A stretch of 34,734 nt of DNA, taken from contig NZ_JARXRM010000008.1 of the NCBI RefSeq assembly GCF_029887875.1, positions 1 to 34,734 on the forward strand, in the 5' to 3' direction. This DNA is from Luteimonas endophytica (GTDB lineage: Bacteria > Pseudomonadota > Gammaproteobacteria > Xanthomonadales > Xanthomonadaceae). Both the position numbers and the translations under genes were made by a program. Shown here piece by piece: positions 1-10,038 of the stretch (positions are counted from its first letter, which is position 1; each line of letters opens with the position of its first letter). The notes beneath the pieces are model-generated. The model was not told where the DNA came from. It saw only the letters and a list, made by a program, of their open reading frames with translations, and did no database searches.

Positions 1-294
1 GTGACCGACATCATGGGCGAGATCTCGGCCGCCTCGCAGGAACAGGCCTCGGGGATCGAGCAGGTCAACCAGACCATCGTGAGCATGGACGAGACCACCC
101 AGCAGAACGCCGCGCTGGTCGAAGAGGCCTCGGCCTCCGCCCACTCCATGGAGGAACAGGCCGCGCAGCTCTCGGAAGTGGTGGCGGTGTTCCGGATCCA
201 GGACGGCGCGCCGGCGCCGGCGCGCGCCGGGACCGGCGCGGGCGCCCCGCGGATCCGCTCGGCCGCGCGGCACCCCGAGCCCGTGGAGGCCTAG
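1..294 (+). CDS. Methyl-accepting chemotaxis protein, C-terminal fragment
   Basis: This is the last 97 codons of a chemoreceptor whose start lies outside the window; the GTG at position 1 is only an internal codon. The visible part is the distal half of the cytoplasmic signalling helix bundle: EISAASQEQASGIEQVN followed by MDETTQQNAALVEEASASA is typical of the MCP signalling domain, with heptad-like Ala/Glu/Gln spacing that suits reversible Glu methylation. After SEVVAVFRI the chain ends in an Ala/Pro/Arg-rich tail (HPEPVEA). That tail lacks the NWETF-type pentapeptide that tethers CheR in enteric receptors. It sits directly upstream of cheR-cheD-cheB, its expected modifying enzymes. The MCP identification is secure; the ligand cannot be told. 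Confidence 0.93.
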   Translation: MTDIMGEISAASQEQASGIEQVNQTIVSMDETTQQNAALVEEASASAHSMEEQAAQLSEVVAVFRIQDGAPAPARAGTGAGAPRIRSAARHPEPVEA

Positions 295-316
295 CGCGGA
301 GTCCCACGGCCGTACA

Positions 317-342
317 CCGCGGCGGCAATCCCGCCGCCGCGG
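317..342. terminator. GC hairpin between mcp and cheR
   Basis: A perfect 10-bp inverted repeat, CCGCGGCGGC (317-326) and GCCGCCGCGG (333-342), encloses the 6-nt loop AATCCC. It starts 22 bp after the mcp stop and ends 25 bp before the cheR start. There is no T-tract, so it may be a weak terminator, an attenuator or an RNA-stabilising hairpin that lowers cheR expression relative to the receptor. The dyad is plain in the sequence; the function is inferred. Confidence 0.4.
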
Positions 343-367
343 CCCCCTGACGCAGCGTGCGCGAATC

Positions 368-1243
368 GTGTCCAGCCATCCCCCAGCCACCACCCTGCCG
401 CGCGCCGCGGCCGACGACCGTGAATTCGAGTTCGCCGATCGCGATTTCCGCCGCGTCTGCGAGCTGATCCACGACCGGGCCGGCATCGCGCTGGTCCCGG
501 CCAAGCGCGACATGGTGTACGGACGCCTGTCGCGACGGTTGCGGGCGCTGGGACTCTCCAGCTTCCGCGACTACCTCGACCGCCTCGAGCGCGACGGCGG
601 CGACGAGTGGGAAGCATTCACCAATGCCCTGACCACCAACCTGACCTCGTTCTTCCGCGAACCGCATCACTTCGAACGCCTCCGCGACCAGCTCGGGGAG
701 CTGCGCGACGCGGGCCGGGCGGCGCGCCTGTGGACCTGTGCGGCCTCCACCGGCGAGGAGCCGTACTCGATGGCGATCGTCGCCTGCGAGACCCATGGTT
801 CGCTGGCCCCACCGGTCCGGATCCTGGCGACCGACATCGACACCCAGGTGCTGGCCACCGCCGACCGGGGGGTGTATCCCATCGAGCGGGTCGCCGCGCT
901 CGACGCGGAACTGCGCCGCCGCTACTTCCAGCGCGGCACCGGCGCCAGCAGCGGCCTGTGCCGGGTGCGCCCGGCGCTGCGCAAGCTGATCGAATTCCGC
1001 CCGCTCAACCTGCTGGCGCCGCGCTACGACGTCGGCGAACCGGTCGCCGCGCTGTTCTGCCGCAACGTCATGATCTATTTCGACAAGCCGACCCAGCGCG
1101 CGATCCTCGGCCGGCTGGTCCAGCACATGGACCGCGACGGCCTGCTCTACACCGGACACTCGGAGAACTACCTGCACGCCGCCGACCTCATCACCCCCTG
1201 CGGCCGCACCCTCTATCGCCGCACCCAGGCGGGCGCCCCATGA
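368..1243 (+). CDS. cheR: Chemotaxis protein methyltransferase CheR
   Basis: SAM-dependent methyltransferase that methylates glutamates on chemoreceptors for adaptation, acting on the cytoplasmic part of membrane receptors. The 291-aa product has the family's all-alpha N-domain ([14 protein letters not shown], then [18 protein letters not shown]). The catalytic domain follows, with the SAM-binding [11 protein letters not shown] stretch and the conserved [13 protein letters not shown] motif. Length is normal for CheR. The start is a GTG with no good Shine-Dalgarno sequence; no better in-frame start precedes the conserved N-domain, so the exact start is the least certain point. The TGA stop overlaps the cheD start (ATGA), implying translational coupling. 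Confidence 0.95.
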   Translation: MSSHPPATTLPRAAADDREFEFADRDFRRVCELIHDRAGIALVPAKRDMVYGRLSRRLRALGLSSFRDYLDRLERDGGDEWEAFTNALTTNLTSFFREPHHFERLRDQLGELRDAGRAARLWTCAASTGEEPYSMAIVACETHGSLAPPVRILATDIDTQVLATADRGVYPIERVAALDAELRRRYFQRGTGASSGLCRVRPALRKLIEFRPLNLLAPRYDVGEPVAALFCRNVMIYFDKPTQRAILGRLVQHMDRDGLLYTGHSENYLHAADLITPCGRTLYRRTQAGAP

Positions 1244-1839
1244 GCAGCGTGGCGGCGCGCACCGACGACGTGATGCGCTATCACGACCCGCGCTTCAAGG
1301 TGCCGGCGGCCAAGCTGCTGCCCACCCAGTACCTGGTGGTCGACGACCCGACCGCGCTGGTCACGGTGCTGGGCTCGTGCGTGGCGGCGTGCGTGCGCGA
1401 CCCGGTGCTCCGGATCGGCGGGATGAACCACTTCATGCTGCCCGAAGGCACCGTCAGCGACGGCGCGCCGGCGCGCTACGGCAGCTATGCCATGGAGCTG
1501 CTGATCAACGAGCTGCTCAAGCGCGGCGCCAGCCGCTCGCGCCTGGAGGCGAAGGTGTTCGGTGGAGCCAACGTGCTGCAGGGCTTCGTCAACAATCCGG
1601 TCGGCACCCGCAACGCCGAGTTCGTGCGCGAGTACCTACAGGCCGAGCGCATTCCGGTGCTAGCCTCCGACCTGCAGGGGATCCATCCGCGCAAGGTCTG
1701 GTTCTTCCCGCATACCGGCAAGGTGATGGTGCAGCGCCTGCCGCACGCCCACCAGGCCGAAGTGGCCGCTACCGAGTCCGCGGTGCGGGCGCGGCTGTCG
1801 CGCGCGCCGGTCTGCGGCGAAGTGGAGCTGTTCGGATGA
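1240..1839 (+). CDS. cheD: Chemoreceptor glutamine deamidase CheD
   Basis: CheD deamidates specific glutamines of chemoreceptors to glutamate, making them available to CheR and CheB, and in some species binds CheC. The 199-aa protein carries the Cys-His catalytic pair in the expected context: Cys47 in [12 protein letters not shown] and His64 in GGMNHFMLP, 17 residues apart as in characterised CheD. The conserved [10 protein letters not shown] segment follows. The start ATG overlaps the cheR stop by four bases and its own stop overlaps the cheB start in the same way, so the three proteins are probably made from one message by coupled translation. Confidence 0.95.
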   Translation: MSSVAARTDDVMRYHDPRFKVPAAKLLPTQYLVVDDPTALVTVLGSCVAACVRDPVLRIGGMNHFMLPEGTVSDGAPARYGSYAMELLINELLKRGASRSRLEAKVFGGANVLQGFVNNPVGTRNAEFVREYLQAERIPVLASDLQGIHPRKVWFFPHTGKVMVQRLPHAHQAEVAATESAVRARLSRAPVCGEVELFG

Positions 1840-2900
1840 GCGCAGGTCCACGCTGCCGGGTGTTGATCGTCGACGACTCCGCGGTGGTCCGCCAGCTGCT
1901 CACCGAGATCCTCGACGGCGATCCGGACATCGAGGTGGTGGGGACCGCCAACGACCCGGTGATCGCGCGCGAGAAGATCAAGCGCCTGGATCCGGACGTG
2001 ATCACGCTCGACGTCGAAATGCCGCGGATGGACGGCCTGGTGTTCCTCGAGAATCTGATGCGGCTGCGGCCGACCCCGGTGGTGATGGTTTCCTCGCTCA
2101 CCGGTCCGGGCGCGGCGATCACCCTGCAGGCGCTTTCTCTCGGTGCCGTGGACTTCGTGACCAAGCCGACCGTCGGCATCGCCCAGGGGCTGGAGCGGTA
2201 CGCCGAGGAGATCCGCGCCAAGGTCCGCGGCGCGGCCCGCGCACGGGTGCAGCCGCTCGCGCGCCCGGCCGCACGCCAGGCGATGCCGGCGCCGGCGGCG
2301 CTGCGCTTCCGGGTCACCGACCGGTTGATCGCCATCGGCGCCTCGGCGGGCGGCACCGAGGCGATCCGGGTGGTGCTCGAGCAGATGCCCGCCGATGCGC
2401 CGGCGATCGTGGTCACCCAGCACATCCCCGCCGGGTTCAGCCGCTCGTTCTGCGAACGGCTGGACCGGCTCTCGGCGATGTCGGTACGCCAGGCGATCGA
2501 GGGCGAGGCGGTCCTGCCGGGCCATGTCTACCTTCCCCCGGGCGACCGCCATCTGGCCGTGGTGCGCGACGGCGCCCGCTGGCGCTGCCGGGTGGAGGAC
2601 GGGCCGCCTGTCAACCGCCACCGGCCCGCGGTCGACGTGTTGTTCCGCTCGGTGGCGCGCAGCGCCGGCGCCAACGCCGTCGGCGTGATCCTGACCGGCA
2701 TGGGCGACGACGGTGCGCGCGGTCTGCTGGAGATGCGCGAGGCGGGCGCGGCCACCCTGGTGCAGGACGAGGCGAGCAGCGTGGTCTGGGGCATGCCGGG
2801 CAGCGCGGTGAAGCTCGGCGCCGCGCAGCAGGTCCTGCCGCTGGACCGGATTGCCGCACGGGTGCTGGAGCTGGCGACGGCGGTGCCGGCCAATCCCTGA
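1836..2900 (+). CDS. cheB: Chemotaxis response regulator / protein-glutamate methylesterase CheB
   Basis: CheB removes methyl groups from chemoreceptors when phosphorylated by CheA, providing adaptation. The 354-aa product has an N-terminal receiver domain ([14 protein letters not shown]; phospho-acceptor Asp59 in [12 protein letters not shown]; Lys in VTKPT). An Ala/Arg/Pro linker near residue 130-160 leads to the methylesterase domain. The catalytic triad is Ser170 ([10 protein letters not shown]), His196 (TQHIPAGF) and Asp292 (GMGDDGARG), with spacings matching E. coli CheB. It is the last gene of the che group visible here; the strand switches 13 bp later. Confidence 0.96.
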   Translation: MSAGPRCRVLIVDDSAVVRQLLTEILDGDPDIEVVGTANDPVIAREKIKRLDPDVITLDVEMPRMDGLVFLENLMRLRPTPVVMVSSLTGPGAAITLQALSLGAVDFVTKPTVGIAQGLERYAEEIRAKVRGAARARVQPLARPAARQAMPAPAALRFRVTDRLIAIGASAGGTEAIRVVLEQMPADAPAIVVTQHIPAGFSRSFCERLDRLSAMSVRQAIEGEAVLPGHVYLPPGDRHLAVVRDGARWRCRVEDGPPVNRHRPAVDVLFRSVARSAGANAVGVILTGMGDDGARGLLEMREAGAATLVQDEASSVVWGMPGSAVKLGAAQQVLPLDRIAARVLELATAVPANP

Positions 2901-2913
2901 CCCTGGCCGCGGC

Positions 2914-3315
2914 TCAGATCGAGGGCACGATCAGCTTCAGGCCCTTGAAGTAGTCGCGGAAGAAGCGGTCGTCGCGGGTGATCAGGCCGTTGCACTGCAG
3001 CAGCGCGTGCGCGCCGATCAGGAAATCCGGTACCGCGCGGGTGCGGGTTCCGCCGCGCTGGCGGTAGCGGCGCTGCATCTCGCCGGCGCGCAGCGCGGAC
3101 TTGGCTTCCAGCGGGTGGAAGCGGATGCTCATCTCCTCCAGCACCGACAGCGCCTCGGCACCGTCCTTGAGCGCGCTGCAGACCTCTGCCAGCACCACGT
3201 CGCACACCGCTACCGGTCCGTTGGCCAGGCATTGCCGCAGGCAGAGCTCGGCGGCATCGGCGTGGGGCCCGTCGGCGAGCAGGTCGACCAGGACCGGGGT
3301 GTCGATGGCGATCAT
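2914..3315 (-). CDS. PIN-domain ribonuclease toxin (VapC-like)
   Basis: A 133-aa PIN-domain protein, the usual toxin of type II VapBC systems, which acts as a Mg2+-dependent RNase on tRNA or rRNA. The conserved acidic residues are in place: Asp5 (MIAIDTPVLVDLL), Glu44 (VVLAEVCSALK), Asp97 (AVPDFLIGAHAL) and Asp115/116 (LITRDDRFF). It starts 12 bp after the stop of an AbrB-fold partner, the normal antitoxin-then-toxin order. The pair lies between cheB and acnA, outside either pathway, which suggests acquisition as a small accessory module. Whether it is toxic, and its RNA target, cannot be read from sequence. Confidence 0.88.
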   Translation of the reverse strand: MIAIDTPVLVDLLADGPHADAAELCLRQCLANGPVAVCDVVLAEVCSALKDGAEALSVLEEMSIRFHPLEAKSALRAGEMQRRYRQRGGTRTRAVPDFLIGAHALLQCNGLITRDDRFFRDYFKGLKLIVPSI

Positions 3316-3327
3316 CGGCGGCGCCGG

Positions 3328-3573
3328 TCAGGGATCGAGCGGGTCGCCGGGAGCGCGCCCGCGGATCGTCTTCAGGGCCTCGTCGGTATCGGCGAAACCG
3401 TCCAGCCGGAACCGACCGCGGGCGCGCGAGATCGCGTCGTCGACGCTCTTGCGCAGGATGATGCGGCCACCGTCGAGTTCGACCTTGAGGATGGTGCCCT
3501 TGCTCAGGCCCAGGGCGTCGCGCACCGCCTTGGGAAGGGTGATCTGGCCACGTTCGGCAACGGTCGCTTCCAT
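3328..3573 (-). CDS. AbrB/SpoVT-fold antitoxin (VapB-like)
   Basis: An 81-aa protein beginning with a swapped-hairpin AbrB-type DNA-binding domain: EATVAERGQITLPKAVRDALGL followed by GTILKVELDGGRIILRK, residues 2-43. The C-terminal half (ISRARGRFRLDGFADTDEALKTIRG) is the likely toxin-wrapping tail. It would neutralise the downstream PIN toxin and repress the operon. The ATG is preceded by GGAG seven bases upstream, which fixes the start. Upstream, at 3597-3648, lie repeated CATACT motifs that are good candidate operators. Confidence 0.88.
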   Translation of the reverse strand: MEATVAERGQITLPKAVRDALGLSKGTILKVELDGGRIILRKSVDDAISRARGRFRLDGFADTDEALKTIRGRAPGDPLDP

Positions 3574-3596
3574 CGGCGGTCTCCGCCACGGTCCGG

Positions 3597-3648
3597 GTAT
3601 GCCGTGAGTCTACATACTTTCCTTGTCATACTCAATCAGGCATACTTT
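3597..3648. promoter_or_regulatory. Three phased CATACT repeats: candidate vapBC operator
   Basis: The hexamer CATACT occurs at 3613-3618, 3627-3632 and 3641-3646, each start exactly 14 bp from the next. The outer two extend to CATACTTT. A fourth copy of the core in inverted orientation (GTATG, 3597-3601) forms a dyad with the first. The block lies 24-75 bp upstream of the antitoxin start and 67-118 bp upstream of acnA, in the only clearly AT-richer stretch nearby. AbrB-fold antitoxins usually bind repeated or dyad sites in their own promoters, so autoregulation is the natural reading. The repeats are directly seen; the operator role is inferred. Confidence 0.5.
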
Positions 3649-3714
3649 GCCGTCACGAGCGCCCGGCGAGAATGCCGCGGCGCCCCCGCACCCAGCCACA
3701 GGAGTCTTCGCCCC

Positions 3715-6468
<2,754 letters not shown>

Positions 6469-6497
6469 CCGGCGGCCTGCCCAGAGGCGGGGGTCCG

Positions 6498-6518
6498 GCC
6501 GGCGGCAGCGCCGCCGGC
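6498..6518. terminator. Hairpin between convergent acnA and lipoprotein gene
   Basis: GCCGGCGGC (6498-6506), loop AGC, GCCGCCGGC (6510-6518) is a perfect 9-bp stem placed in the 53-bp gap between two converging genes, 29 bp after the acnA stop and 3 bp from the opposing stop. It lacks a T-run on either side. Position and stability suggest a bidirectional transcription end point. Confidence 0.45.
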
Positions 6519-6521
6519 GCG

Positions 6522-7088
6522 TCAACGGACCAGAGGCGACCAGTTCGCGCTGGTCATGCGCCAGTCGCCGTCGCGCGCGCGCCAGCCGGTTTCCACCTGG
6601 TACAACCGTGTCGAATCCGGAAGCAGGCGGCCAGTACCGCCCGAAAGCGCCACCGTGAACCGGACGGTGCCGCGATCCTCGCCCTGCAGCTCCACATCCA
6701 GCGGCCCCAGGGTCGCCCCCACCGACTGGTACCGCATCATGTAGAGCGTGGCCGCGCGGCGTGCCTGGTCGCGGTCCATCGCGTCCGGGCCGATGAAATC
6801 CTCGGCCAGCCAGCGCTCCAGCGCGCCGGCATCCCGCGCCTCGATCGCGGCGCCGACCCCCTCCACCGCCTCGCGCAGCGCCTGCTCGGGCGCCGGCCGC
6901 GCGCAAGCCGCCAGCGCCCCCAGCACGGCCAGCGCGCAGATCCACCGGTGCAGCCCTGTCCACAGCGTGGCCGATATCGGGGCATGGAGGGCGCGAGCGG
7001 GCCGGACAGTCCCCGCGCGCCCGGACGCCACCGCCTCCGGAGGCCCAGAACCGCCTCCCCCATCGCTGCTTCGCGCTTCCGCCTGCAT
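6522..7088 (-). CDS. Putative lipoprotein, possibly NTF2-like fold
   Basis: A 188-aa protein with a hydrophobic stretch (LHRWICALAVLGALAAC) ending in a lipobox at residues 59-62, LAAC, so Cys62 is the likely lipidated residue. The mature part (about 127 aa) opens with a helical segment (EQALREAVEGVGAAIEARDAGALERWLAEDFIG), then alternating strands ending in WRARDGDWRMTSANWSPLVR. This pattern resembles small alpha+beta NTF2/SnoaL-like proteins, but no catalytic motif is recognisable. The ATG at 7088 has GGAG six bases upstream, yet it gives an unusually long 45-residue n-region; a GTG at codon 20 is a possible alternative start. It lies between acnA and rpfB, divergent from rpfB. Function unknown. 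Confidence 0.72.
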   Translation of the reverse strand: MQAEARSSDGGGGSGPPEAVASGRAGTVRPARALHAPISATLWTGLHRWICALAVLGALAACARPAPEQALREAVEGVGAAIEARDAGALERWLAEDFIGPDAMDRDQARRAATLYMMRYQSVGATLGPLDVELQGEDRGTVRFTVALSGGTGRLLPDSTRLYQVETGWRARDGDWRMTSANWSPLVR

Positions 7089-7149
7089 CGTCCGCTCCGT
7101 TCGGTTTGCGCGCCCAGCCTAGCGCCTGGCAGGGTCCGGCGCAGCCGCC

Positions 7150-7178
7150 TTGCCAGCCTCTAGAGCCTATGCTCCAAT
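7150..7178 (+). promoter_or_regulatory. Candidate sigma-70 promoter of rpfB
   Basis: TTGCCA (7150-7155, five of six to consensus), a 17-bp spacer and TCCAAT (7173-7178, four of six) lie about 60 bp upstream of the rpfB ATG, in the divergent gap shared with the lipoprotein gene. Spacing is ideal. In a GC-rich genome such matches are suggestive rather than conclusive. Confidence 0.45.
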
Positions 7179-7237
7179 CCGGAGACAACGCACGACGGCG
7201 CCCCCAGAGCGCCGCTGGCCATCAGGGAGGGGAACGC

Positions 7238-8914
7238 ATGACCATCGAACGTCCGTGGCTGCAGCACTACCAGGCAGGAGTTCCCGAACAGATCGATGTC
7301 GACCAGTTCCGCTCGATCCCGGCGGTACTGCAGGGCGCGATCGACAGCTTCCGCGATCGCCCGGCGTTCTCCAACCTGGGGCGGACCCTCACCTACGGCG
7401 AGGTCGATGAACTCAGCCGGCAGTTCGCCGCCTATCTGCTGGGCGACCTGAAGCTCAAGAAGGGCGACCGGGTGGCGATCATGATGCCCAACTGCCTGCA
7501 GTACCCGATCGCCACCTTCGGCGTGCTGCGCGCGGGCCTGACGGTGGTGAACGTCAACCCGATGTACACCGTGCGCGAACTCAAGCACCAGCTGGTCGAT
7601 TCCGGCGCCAGCGTCATCCTGGTGCTCGACAACTTCGGCGACACCGTGCAGAAGGCGCTGCCCGACACCCAGGTGCGGCAGGTCCTGACCACCGGGCTGG
7701 GCGACATGCTGGGGTTTCCGAAGGGTGCGATCGTCAATTTCGTGCTCAAGTTCGTCAAGAAGATGGTCCCGGACTTCAGCATTCGCGGCGCGGTCCGATT
7801 CCGCGACGCGCTCAAGGCAGGCAGTGCCCATGCGCTGGTCGAGGTCGACATCGATCCAGACGACATCGCCTTCCTTCAGTACACCGGCGGCACCACCGGG
7901 GTCGCGAAGGGTGCGATGCTGACCCACCGCAACATGGTGGCCAACATGCAACAGGCCGCGGCGTGGATCGGCACCGGACTCGAGCCGGGGCGCGAGGTGA
8001 TCATCACCGCGCTGCCGCTGTATCACATCTTCGCATTGACCGCGAACGGGCTGGTCTTCATGAAGATCGGCGGTCTCAACCATCTGATCACCAACCCGCG
8101 CGACATGCCGGGCTTCGTCAAGGAGCTCAAGGGGGTCCGGTTCTCCGCAATTACCGGCGTCAACACCCTCTTCAACGGGCTGCTCAATACGCCCGGCTTC
8201 GACGAGGTGGATTTTTCCCATCTCAAGCTCACCCTCGGCGGCGGCATGGCCGTGCAGCGCGCCGTCGCCGAACGCTGGAAGAAGGTCACCGGAGTACCGC
8301 TGATCGAGGCTTACGGATTGACCGAGACCTCGCCGGCGGCCTGCATCAACCCGATGGACCTGGCCGATTACAACGGCGCGATCGGCCTGCCGATCCCCTC
8401 GACCGATGCCTGCGTCAAGGACGAGGCCGGCAACATGCTGCCGGTGGACGAGGTCGGCGAACTGTGCATCAAGGGTCCGCAGGTGATGAAGGGCTACTGG
8501 CAGCGCGCGGAAGAGACGGCTCGCGCCATCGACGCCGACGGGTGGCTGCATACCGGCGACATGGCGAAGATGGACGAGCACGGTTTCTTCTACATCGTCG
8601 ACCGCAAGAAGGACATGATCCTGGTCTCCGGATTCAACGTGTATCCCAACGAGGTCGAGGACGTGATCGCGATGATGCCGGGCGTGCTGGAGGTCGCGGC
8701 CGTCGGCGTCCCCGACGACAAATCGGGTGAAGTTGTCAAGGTAGTCATCGTCAAGAAGGACCAGAGCCTCACCGCCGACCAGGTCAAGGCCCACGCCCGC
8801 GAGAATCTCACCGGCTACAAGCAGCCGCGCATCGTGGAGTTCCGCAAGGAGCTGCCGAAGACCAACGTCGGCAAGATCCTGCGACGCGAACTGCGCGACG
8901 CATCGGCGGGCTGA
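7238..8914 (+). CDS. rpfB: Long-chain fatty acyl-CoA ligase RpfB
   Basis: A 558-aa AMP-forming acyl-CoA synthetase of the FadD family. In Xanthomonas RpfB activates free fatty acids and takes part in turnover of the DSF signal made by RpfF. Adenylation motifs are intact: the phosphate-binding YTGGTTGVAKGAML (from Tyr215), the LPLYHIFALT core, YGLTETSPAA, and the C-terminal GWLHTGDMAKMDEHGFFYIVDRKKDMILVSGFNVYPNEVED, with the catalytic Lys in TNVGKILRRELR. The ATG follows a strong AGGGAGGGGA Shine-Dalgarno site; an upstream open extension is not conserved in the family. rpfF follows 168 bp later on the same strand. Length matches X. campestris RpfB (about 560 aa). Confidence 0.93.
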   Translation: MTIERPWLQHYQAGVPEQIDVDQFRSIPAVLQGAIDSFRDRPAFSNLGRTLTYGEVDELSRQFAAYLLGDLKLKKGDRVAIMMPNCLQYPIATFGVLRAGLTVVNVNPMYTVRELKHQLVDSGASVILVLDNFGDTVQKALPDTQVRQVLTTGLGDMLGFPKGAIVNFVLKFVKKMVPDFSIRGAVRFRDALKAGSAHALVEVDIDPDDIAFLQYTGGTTGVAKGAMLTHRNMVANMQQAAAWIGTGLEPGREVIITALPLYHIFALTANGLVFMKIGGLNHLITNPRDMPGFVKELKGVRFSAITGVNTLFNGLLNTPGFDEVDFSHLKLTLGGGMAVQRAVAERWKKVTGVPLIEAYGLTETSPAACINPMDLADYNGAIGLPIPSTDACVKDEAGNMLPVDEVGELCIKGPQVMKGYWQRAEETARAIDADGWLHTGDMAKMDEHGFFYIVDRKKDMILVSGFNVYPNEVEDVIAMMPGVLEVAAVGVPDDKSGEVVKVVIVKKDQSLTADQVKAHARENLTGYKQPRIVEFRKELPKTNVGKILRRELRDASAG

Positions 8915-8919
8915 TCGGG

Positions 8920-8990
8920 CCGAAAAATCGCGGTATTTCCCTGTGGAAACGCCGAGATCGCTTGCAGTTTGGCGATTTTCGGCGCATAGA
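8920..8990 (+). promoter_or_regulatory. rpfB-rpfF intergenic dyad and candidate rpfF promoter
   Basis: Six bases after the rpfB stop, CCGAAAAATCGC (8920-8931) is repeated in inverted form as GCGATTTTCGG (8972-8982), differing by one A, with a 40-nt interval. A possible promoter overlaps the right arm: TTGCAG (8962-8967), 17-bp spacer, CATAGA (8985-8990). The dyad could be an RNA stem after rpfB or a site for a regulator acting on rpfF. rpfF having its own promoter as well as read-through from rpfB would agree with Xanthomonas practice. Repeats are seen; roles are inferred. Confidence 0.4.
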
Positions 8991-9082
8991 AGGGGCCAAT
9001 CGGGCAACCGTCACACTCTGGCCACCGGCCGGGCGCCCGACTGGCCGGCCCCCACCCTTCCACCACCCTCAGGGGAAATACC

Positions 9083-9970
9083 ATGAACAACGTCGAGACC
9101 CTCCAGCTTGCCCCGCGTTTCAACACCCTGCGTGTCGCAGAAGACGCGGAGCGCGGCGTCCACTGGTGCTACATGCACGGCGACGCGACGTCCAATCCCG
9201 GGCGTGCCTGCTTCAAGCCCGCGCTCGTGGACGAGATCCTGGTCTACCAGCAGGGCCTTGCCGACAAGCTGCGCCGCGACCACGATGCCGGCAAGGGACT
9301 GGCCCATGTGGTCCTCGCCTCCGATTCCGACGTGTTCAACCTCGGCGGCGACCTCGAACTCTTCTGCCGTGCCATCCGCAACGGCGACCGCAACGCGCTG
9401 CTGTCGTACGCGCGGCAGTGCGTGCGCGGGGTGCACGCGTTCAACGTCGGCCTCGGTGTCGGCGCGCACAGCATCGCCCTGGTCCAGGGCGACGCGCTCG
9501 GGGGCGGTTTCGAGGCGGCCCTGAGCTGCCACACCATCGTCGCCGAGGAAGGCGCCACCATGGGCCTGCCCGAGGTGCTGTTCGACCTGTTCCCAGGGAT
9601 GGGCGCCTATTCGTTCCTGTGCAAGCGGATCTCCTCGCACCAGGCCGAAAAACTGATGCTCGAGGGCAATGTCTTCGAAGCGGACGAGCTGTACCGGATG
9701 GGCCTGGTGGACGTGCTGGTGCCGCGCGGCGAGGGCGTCAAGGCGGTGGAGGACGTGATCCGCGCCAACCGCCGCATCCCGCATGCGCGCGCGGCGATGC
9801 ACCGGGTCCGGGCCCTGTCGCAGCCGGTGACGCTCGAGGAGCTGATGACGATCACCGAGATCTGGGTCGACACCGCCCTGCAGCTCGGCGAGAAGTCGTT
9901 GCGGACCATGGAGCGACTGGTGCGGGCGCAGTACCGCCGCCAAGGCGAGGCCAGCGCCGTCACCGCCTGA
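9083..9970 (+). CDS. rpfF: DSF synthase RpfF (enoyl-CoA hydratase/crotonase family)
   Basis: RpfF makes the diffusible signal factor, a cis-2-unsaturated fatty acid, by dehydration and thioester hydrolysis of 3-hydroxyacyl-ACP. The 295-aa product has the crotonase fold with the two catalytic glutamates: Glu144 in ALGGGFEAALSCH and Glu164 in TMGLPEVLFDLFPGMGAYSFL, 20 residues apart exactly as Glu141/Glu161 of X. campestris RpfF. The oxyanion-hole region is ASDSDVFNLGGDLELF. The ATG has AGGGGA seven bases upstream. The gene converges on rpfC, with a strong hairpin between them, as in the xanthomonad arrangement of rpfF against rpfG(H)C. RpfC orthologues also hold RpfF inactive by direct binding at low DSF. 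Confidence 0.96.
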   Translation: MNNVETLQLAPRFNTLRVAEDAERGVHWCYMHGDATSNPGRACFKPALVDEILVYQQGLADKLRRDHDAGKGLAHVVLASDSDVFNLGGDLELFCRAIRNGDRNALLSYARQCVRGVHAFNVGLGVGAHSIALVQGDALGGGFEAALSCHTIVAEEGATMGLPEVLFDLFPGMGAYSFLCKRISSHQAEKLMLEGNVFEADELYRMGLVDVLVPRGEGVKAVEDVIRANRRIPHARAAMHRVRALSQPVTLEELMTITEIWVDTALQLGEKSLRTMERLVRAQYRRQGEASAVTA

Positions 9971-10000
9971 CGGTCAGCCGAACCGCTGGATTCCGATGAG

Positions 10001-10026
10001 AGGGCCCGGGCTTATGCCCGGGCCTT
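10001..10026. terminator. Bidirectional hairpin between rpfF and rpfC
   Basis: An 11-bp stem, AGGGCCCGGGC (10001-10011) pairing with GCCCGGGCCTT (10016-10026) with one G-T wobble, encloses the loop TTAT. It fills the 68-bp space between two converging genes. Only two T residues follow on the plus strand and none on the minus, so it is not a textbook intrinsic terminator, but position and strength make it the likely end of both units. Confidence 0.7.
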
Positions 10027-10038
10027 CGCGCTGGTGCG

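Noticed and set aside
3601..3660. A defined sigma-70 promoter for vapBC or acnA in the AT-rich gap
   Set aside because: TTGTCA (3623-3628) resembles a -35, but no acceptable -10 lies at normal spacing, and minus-strand combinations are equally poor. The region is probably the promoter area but the exact boxes cannot be assigned.
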